Below, in pieces: positions 60,183 through 64,000 of a stretch of 64,000 bases of DNA; within the stretch, counting starts at the first letter, position 1, and the number at the start of each line of letters is the position of its first letter. Both the position numbers and the translations under genes were made by a program. This DNA is from Streptomyces antibioticus. GTDB lineage: Bacteria; Actinomycetota; Actinomycetes; Streptomycetales; Streptomycetaceae. The DNA is taken from contig NZ_CM007717.1 in the NCBI RefSeq assembly GCF_002019855.1, forward strand, positions 310,001 through 374,000, in the 5' to 3' direction. Under the pieces are notes generated by a model, which was given only the letters and a program-made list of their open reading frames with translations, was not told the origin of the DNA and ran no database searches.

Positions 60183-61611
60183 ACCGGCGGACACCGAACC
60201 GGCCGAGACCGCCGCACGGCCGGGCGGGCAGCGGCGGGTACTGGCCGCGCTCGCCCTGGCCCAGTTCATCTGCAGCTTCGCCGGCTCCAACATGAACGTG
60301 ATGATCAACGACATCAGCGAGGACCTGGACACCACGGTCCAGGGCGTCCAGGTGGCGATCACCGTCTTCCTGCTGGTGATGGCGGCGTTGATGATCCCCG
60401 GCGGCAAACTCACCGACCGGTACGGCCGCAAACGCTGTTTCCTGGCCGGCCTCGTCGTCTACGCGGTCGGCGCCCTGCTGAGCGCGGCCGCCCCGGGGCT
60501 CGGGGTGCTGATCCTCGGCAACTCGATCCTGGAGGGCATCGGCACCGCGCTGCTCATCCCGCCCGTCTACATCCTGACGACCCTGCTCTATCCGGACGTC
60601 ACCTCCCGGGCGCGCGCGTTCGGGGTGATCATGGCGCTGGGCGGGATCGGGGCCGCCGCGGGGCCACTGATCGGCGGACTCATCACCACCGGGATCAGTT
60701 GGCGCGCGGCCTTCGTGTTCCAGGCGCTGGTGATCGGGGTGATCGTCCTGCTGAGCCGGCGCATCGACGACCCGCTGCCGCCGGACCCGTCCCGCTCCTT
60801 CGACACCGCCGGAGCGGTCCTGTCCGCCGTCGGCCTCGTCCTCGTCGTCATGGGCATCCTGGCCGCGGACGACAACGTCTGGCTGATGATCGGCCTGATC
60901 GCCGCCGGCGCCCTGGTGCTCGCCTGGTTCTTCCGCTCCGCCCGGATCAAGGAGGCGTCCGGCGGGGAGCCGCTGCTGTCGCTGCGCCTGTTCCGCAACC
61001 GCACCTCCAACCTCGGGCTCGTCACCCAGAACGTCCAGTGGCTGCTGCTCATGGGCACCTCGTTCACCGTGGCGGCCTACCTCCAGGTGGTGCGCGGCTA
61101 CGACGCCGTCCAGACCGGCGTCGTCTTCACGGCGGCCACCCTGGGCCTGCTGGCCTCGTCGCTGTCCGCCGAACGGCTGGCCCGGCGGCACCCCCAGCGG
61201 ACGCTGATCATGACCGGCTTCGCCGTCTCCCTGGTGGGAGTGGCCGTACTGATCGTCCTGGCCGGGAGCTACGCCACCGCCTGGGCGTTCGTCCCCGGGC
61301 TCCTGTTCATCGGGCTCGGTCTGGGCGTGATGCTGACGCCGTCCGTGAACGTCGTCCAGTCGAGCTTCCCCGAGGAACAGCAGGGCGAGATCTCGGGCCT
61401 GTCCCGCAGCGTGTCCAACCTCGGTTCGTCCTTCGGCACCGCCATCGCCGGCACGATCCTGGTCGCCGGCCTCAGCAAGGGCGCCTATGCCGCCGCGATG
61501 ATCAGCCTGGCGGTGATCGGCCTCGGCGGCCTCGTCGCGGCCGCCCTCCTGCCCCGCGAAGCGGTGGCGCCCGGCGGACCGGAGCGGCCCGCCGCATCGA
61601 CACGCCGGTGA
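60175..61611 (+). CDS. MFS efflux transporter (DHA2-like, EmrB/QacA type)
   Basis: 478-residue membrane protein with about 14 spans. Motif A-type loop GGKLTDRYGRKRCFLAGLV after helix 2; motif C-like ALGGIGAAAGPLIGGLI in helix 5; SNMNVMINDISEDLDTTVQG in the first helix/loop. It overlaps the GH15 gene by eight bases, an unusual pairing whose purpose is not evident. Substrate unknown. Confidence 0.85.
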   Translation: MGEPADTEPAETAARPGGQRRVLAALALAQFICSFAGSNMNVMINDISEDLDTTVQGVQVAITVFLLVMAALMIPGGKLTDRYGRKRCFLAGLVVYAVGALLSAAAPGLGVLILGNSILEGIGTALLIPPVYILTTLLYPDVTSRARAFGVIMALGGIGAAAGPLIGGLITTGISWRAAFVFQALVIGVIVLLSRRIDDPLPPDPSRSFDTAGAVLSAVGLVLVVMGILAADDNVWLMIGLIAAGALVLAWFFRSARIKEASGGEPLLSLRLFRNRTSNLGLVTQNVQWLLLMGTSFTVAAYLQVVRGYDAVQTGVVFTAATLGLLASSLSAERLARRHPQRTLIMTGFAVSLVGVAVLIVLAGSYATAWAFVPGLLFIGLGLGVMLTPSVNVVQSSFPEEQQGEISGLSRSVSNLGSSFGTAIAGTILVAGLSKGAYAAAMISLAVIGLGGLVAAALLPREAVAPGGPERPAASTRR

Positions 61612-61686
61612 TTTCACCGATTGCGGCGCCGCCCCGCGCCCCGACCCTGATGAGGACCAGCACCCGCATCCTCGTCAGGAGTACCC

Positions 61687-62418
61687 ATGCGTCGTCGTTC
61701 CCCACGCCGGCTTCTCGGTGTCCTCGCGGCCGCCACCCTCGGTCTCACCCTGTTCGCGTCGGCCCCGGCGGCCGGCGCGGCCGGCACCGCGACCACGGCC
61801 GCCCCGGCCGCCGCCGTCCAGCCGCTGTCGACGAGCACACCCGTCGTCTTCGTCCACGGATACACGGGCAGCGCCTCCAACTGGACCACCGCCATGAGCG
61901 TCTTCCGGCTCAACGGCTGGTCCAGCGCGAACCTCTTCGCCTACGAGTACGACTCCTACGGCAACAACATCACCAACGCCCAGGGCCTCGCGACCTTCGT
62001 CAACAACGTGAAGGCGCGGACCGGCGCGAGCAAGGTCGCGATCGTCAATCACTCGATGGGCGGTCTCGTCAGCCAGTACTACCTGAAGGTGCTCGGCGGC
62101 AACACCAGCGTCAGCCACCTCGCCTCGATCGCCGGCGCCAACCACGGCACCACCTACGCGGCCGCCTGCCTGATCTACACGACCTGTCAGCAGATGTACC
62201 CGGGGTCGTCGTTCATCGCCCAGATCACCTCGGGCGACGAGACGCCGGGCAGCACCCGCTACGCCACCTGGTACTCGGCCTGCGACGGCGTCATCCTGCC
62301 GTACACCAGCACCCGGCTGGACGGCGCGACGAACAACAACGTGCTCTGCCAGACCCACATCGGGTTCCTCGCGGACACGAGCGTCCTCGGCCAGATCGCG
62401 GGCTTCGTCGCCTCCTGA
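61687..62418 (+). CDS. Secreted lipase (alpha/beta hydrolase, Bacillus LipA-like)
   Basis: 243-residue secreted lipase. Signal peptide about 1-32 (RLLGVLAAATLGLTLFASAP, cleavage near AGAAG). Minimal alpha/beta-hydrolase fold: oxyanion region VVFVHGYTGSASNW, nucleophile elbow NHSMGGLVSQ (His-Ser-Met-Gly-Gly), catalytic Asp in YSACDGVI and His in QTHIGFL. Cys pair CLIYTTCQQ suggests a disulphide. Acts outside the cell on triacylglycerols. ATG follows AGGAGTACCC, an excellent ribosome site. Confidence 0.9.
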   Translation: MRRRSPRRLLGVLAAATLGLTLFASAPAAGAAGTATTAAPAAAVQPLSTSTPVVFVHGYTGSASNWTTAMSVFRLNGWSSANLFAYEYDSYGNNITNAQGLATFVNNVKARTGASKVAIVNHSMGGLVSQYYLKVLGGNTSVSHLASIAGANHGTTYAAACLIYTTCQQMYPGSSFIAQITSGDETPGSTRYATWYSACDGVILPYTSTRLDGATNNNVLCQTHIGFLADTSVLGQIAGFVAS

Positions 62419-62502
62419 CCCACCGTGCCCTCCGTACGCCCTGTCCCCGGCGTCACCCCGGCCGGGAACGGGGCGTACGGCACGTCGCGTTAGGGTGCGC
62501 GC

Positions 62503-63516
62503 ATGATATTCGGACGTGGGCGGTTCCCGGCCGCCGTGGGTGACTTCGAGACGGCCGTGCGCGCCCGGGACGTGGAAGCGGCGGAGCGCTCCTTCGCGCT
62601 GCTGACGAGCGACCTCGCCGCGGTGGAGGACACCGACCTGGAGGCGGCGGGGCCCCGGCTCGCGGCCCTGCTGGACGAGGTCCCGCCGGGGCCGCGCGGC
62701 GTCGTGGCGGTGCTGATCGGGGCGTGCGTCGAACGGGGCGCCGACCCGGTGCTCTGCGCGCCCGCCGTGTTCGCCGGCGCACTGGACGCCTTCGAGCAGG
62801 CCGCCGTGTTCTGCGAGGGGTGGGCCGCGGCGGACCGGGGCACGCTGCCCGGTCACGACGGCGACGGGCTGGAGGAGGCCGACGTCGAACGGCTCGGCTT
62901 CGAGCCCGTGGCGGCGTGGCAGACCCTCCCCCAGTTCGAGATGGCCTGTGTGGCGATGCTCAACTCCCCCCGGGTGCGCCGCGAGGTGCCCGGCCGTGCG
63001 GAGCTGCGGGCCGCCGTGGCCCGGGTCACGGAGCTGTCCGGCGACCCGTTCAAGTGCCTCGCCTACGCCCTCGCCGTCCTCGACGACGAGCCGCTCGTCG
63101 CACTCGACCGGGCCACCGGCGCCGGATTCGCGCTGCGTTTCTCCGGTGTGGGCGACAACTTCCAACTGCACACGCTCCTCGCCGACGCGCTGATCGGCCG
63201 CGGTCTGGTGACCGGCGAGGCCCCGTCGGCCGAGGCGGTCGCCTGCTGCCGCGACCGGGCCGGCATGGTGCTGACGACCGGCTCCTTCAACCTGGTCGGC
63301 GCCGACGGCGAGTGGATCTGGAACGAGGGGAACCCCGCCGACATCCCGGTCGTGGACGGCGTCCGCCTCGTGGTGGTCGACCCGCCGCCGTACCAGCGGA
63401 GTTGGCAGGCCGGACGGTTCTTCCCCGGCATGACCGGGGAGCTGGTGTACGAACGCGCCCTCACCCCCGAGGAGTCGGCCGCGCTGCTCGCCCAAGTCGC
63501 CGATCCCGTCCACTGA
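62503..63516 (+). CDS. Conserved-looking protein of unknown function, 337 residues
   Basis: I do not recognise the family. The protein is acidic, soluble and largely helical, without signal peptide or membrane segment. It has helical repeats in the first 200 residues (FETAVRARDVEAAERSFALL, LAALLDEVPPGPRGVVAVLI, ALDAFEQAAVFCEGWAAADRG) and a beta-rich C-terminal part (GADGEWIWNEGNPADIPVVDG, VRLVVVDPPPYQRSWQ). Codon use and GC bias look like the neighbours, and the ATG is 84 bases after the lipase, so it is a real gene. No function is offered. Confidence 0.7.
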   Translation: MIFGRGRFPAAVGDFETAVRARDVEAAERSFALLTSDLAAVEDTDLEAAGPRLAALLDEVPPGPRGVVAVLIGACVERGADPVLCAPAVFAGALDAFEQAAVFCEGWAAADRGTLPGHDGDGLEEADVERLGFEPVAAWQTLPQFEMACVAMLNSPRVRREVPGRAELRAAVARVTELSGDPFKCLAYALAVLDDEPLVALDRATGAGFALRFSGVGDNFQLHTLLADALIGRGLVTGEAPSAEAVACCRDRAGMVLTTGSFNLVGADGEWIWNEGNPADIPVVDGVRLVVVDPPPYQRSWQAGRFFPGMTGELVYERALTPEESAALLAQVADPVH

Positions 63517-63622
63517 TCGGCGCTCGCTGCCGCGGGGGCGGCGCATCCGCCGCCCTTGACACCCCTCGCCCCGTACGTCCAGCATCCGTGCAGTCGTCGA
63601 GACCCCGAAGGTGACTCTGCCC

Positions 63623-64000
63623 ATGAAGGTCCATCACCTCAACTGCGGCACCATGCACCCGCCGGGCGGCCTCCGTCTGGTCTGTCACGTCCTGCTCGTG
63701 GAGACGGACGCGGCGGGGCTCGTCCTGGTCGACACCGGCTTCGGTCTCCAGGACGTGGCCGCCCCCGGGCGCCGGCTGGGCGGGATGCGCCACTTCATCA
63801 AGCCGGCCCTGGACCCCGCCGAGACGGCCGCCCGCCAGGTCGAGCGCCTCGGGTTCGGCCGCGACGACGTCCGGCACATCGTCCTCACCCACTTCGACGC
63901 GGATCACATCGGCGGGCTCGCCGACTTCCCGCACGCCACCGTCCATGTCACCGCGGCGGAGGCGCGCGGCGCGGTGCACGCCCCCTCCTGGCGTGAGCGA
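63623..64000 (+). CDS. Metallo-beta-lactamase-fold hydrolase, 3' end cut by the window edge
   Basis: The first 126 residues of an MBL-fold enzyme. The zinc-site motif HFDADHIGG (H-x-D-x-D-H) is complete; the opening [30 protein letters not shown] and [21 protein letters not shown] resemble lactonase-like members. Only the N-terminal half is visible, so specificity cannot be told. ATG 63623 is chosen; GTG 63611 is possible. Confidence 0.8.
   Translation, partial: MKVHHLNCGTMHPPGGLRLVCHVLLVETDAAGLVLVDTGFGLQDVAAPGRRLGGMRHFIKPALDPAETAARQVERLGFGRDDVRHIVLTHFDADHIGGLADFPHATVHVTAAEARGAVHAPSWRER

Overview
The window is Streptomyces chromosome (or a very close actinomycete). GC content is very high, GTG starts with GGAGG-type ribosome sites are common, coding strands overlap by ATGA, only two rare TTA codons are seen in recognised genes, and several hallmark Streptomyces loci occur: a SapB-type class III lanthipeptide cluster (ram/amf), an ECF-sigma-linked carotenoid cluster (crt), and a DasR-type operator before a chitinase gene. 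No rRNA, tRNA, CRISPR array, phage or insertion sequence was seen.

Layout. 1-6642 (minus): ramC-ramS-ramA-ramB, running off the left edge. 6951-8609: an anti-sigma-type ATPase, a STAS anti-anti-sigma factor and an AlkD-like DNA repair protein. 8655-11472: a secreted GH18 chitinase and a GH114 endo-alpha-1,4-polygalactosaminidase. 11488-20731: carotenoid genes crtY-crtT-crtU (minus) with an ECF sigma gene, and crtE-crtI-crtB plus a Rieske oxygenase gene (plus). 20854-24869: a drug-type MFS pump, a MerR-controlled medium-chain reductase and an F420-type LLM oxidoreductase. 24890-31348 (minus): LacI regulator, CUT1 sugar importer and GH13 alpha-glucosidase. 31448-39592: two large divergent secreted GH87-type alpha-1,3-glucanases. 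39654-42926: secreted GH92 alpha-mannosidase. 43214-45629: two methyltransferases and a mycothiol-dependent-type enzyme. 46100-51798: two secreted GH2 enzymes. 51938-57982 (minus): a YtfQRT-YjfF-type (galactofuranose) ABC importer and its LacI regulator. 58257-64000: GH15 enzyme, MFS pump, secreted lipase, an unrecognised gene and a partial metallo-beta-lactamase-fold gene.

How it works together. The most striking reading is that 8.6-58 kb carries one enzyme set for each main polysaccharide of filamentous-fungal walls: chitin (GH18), galactosaminogalactan (GH114), alpha-1,3-glucan/nigeran (two GH87 plus importer and GH13), and galactomannan (GH92 alpha-mannosidase, GH2 candidates for beta-galactofuranosidase, galactofuranose importer). 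Two LacI regulators have recognisable palindromic operators. One type lies before its own gene and between the GH87 pair. The other lies before its own gene, the importer operon and the PA14-GH2 gene, with a related tandem pair before the GH92 gene. This 'fungal wall utilisation archipelago' is inferred from sequence and family knowledge. It coexists with two developmental systems: aerial-hyphae surfactant peptide and probably light-induced carotenoids. TTA codons in ramC and in the GH92 gene suggest bldA control of both.
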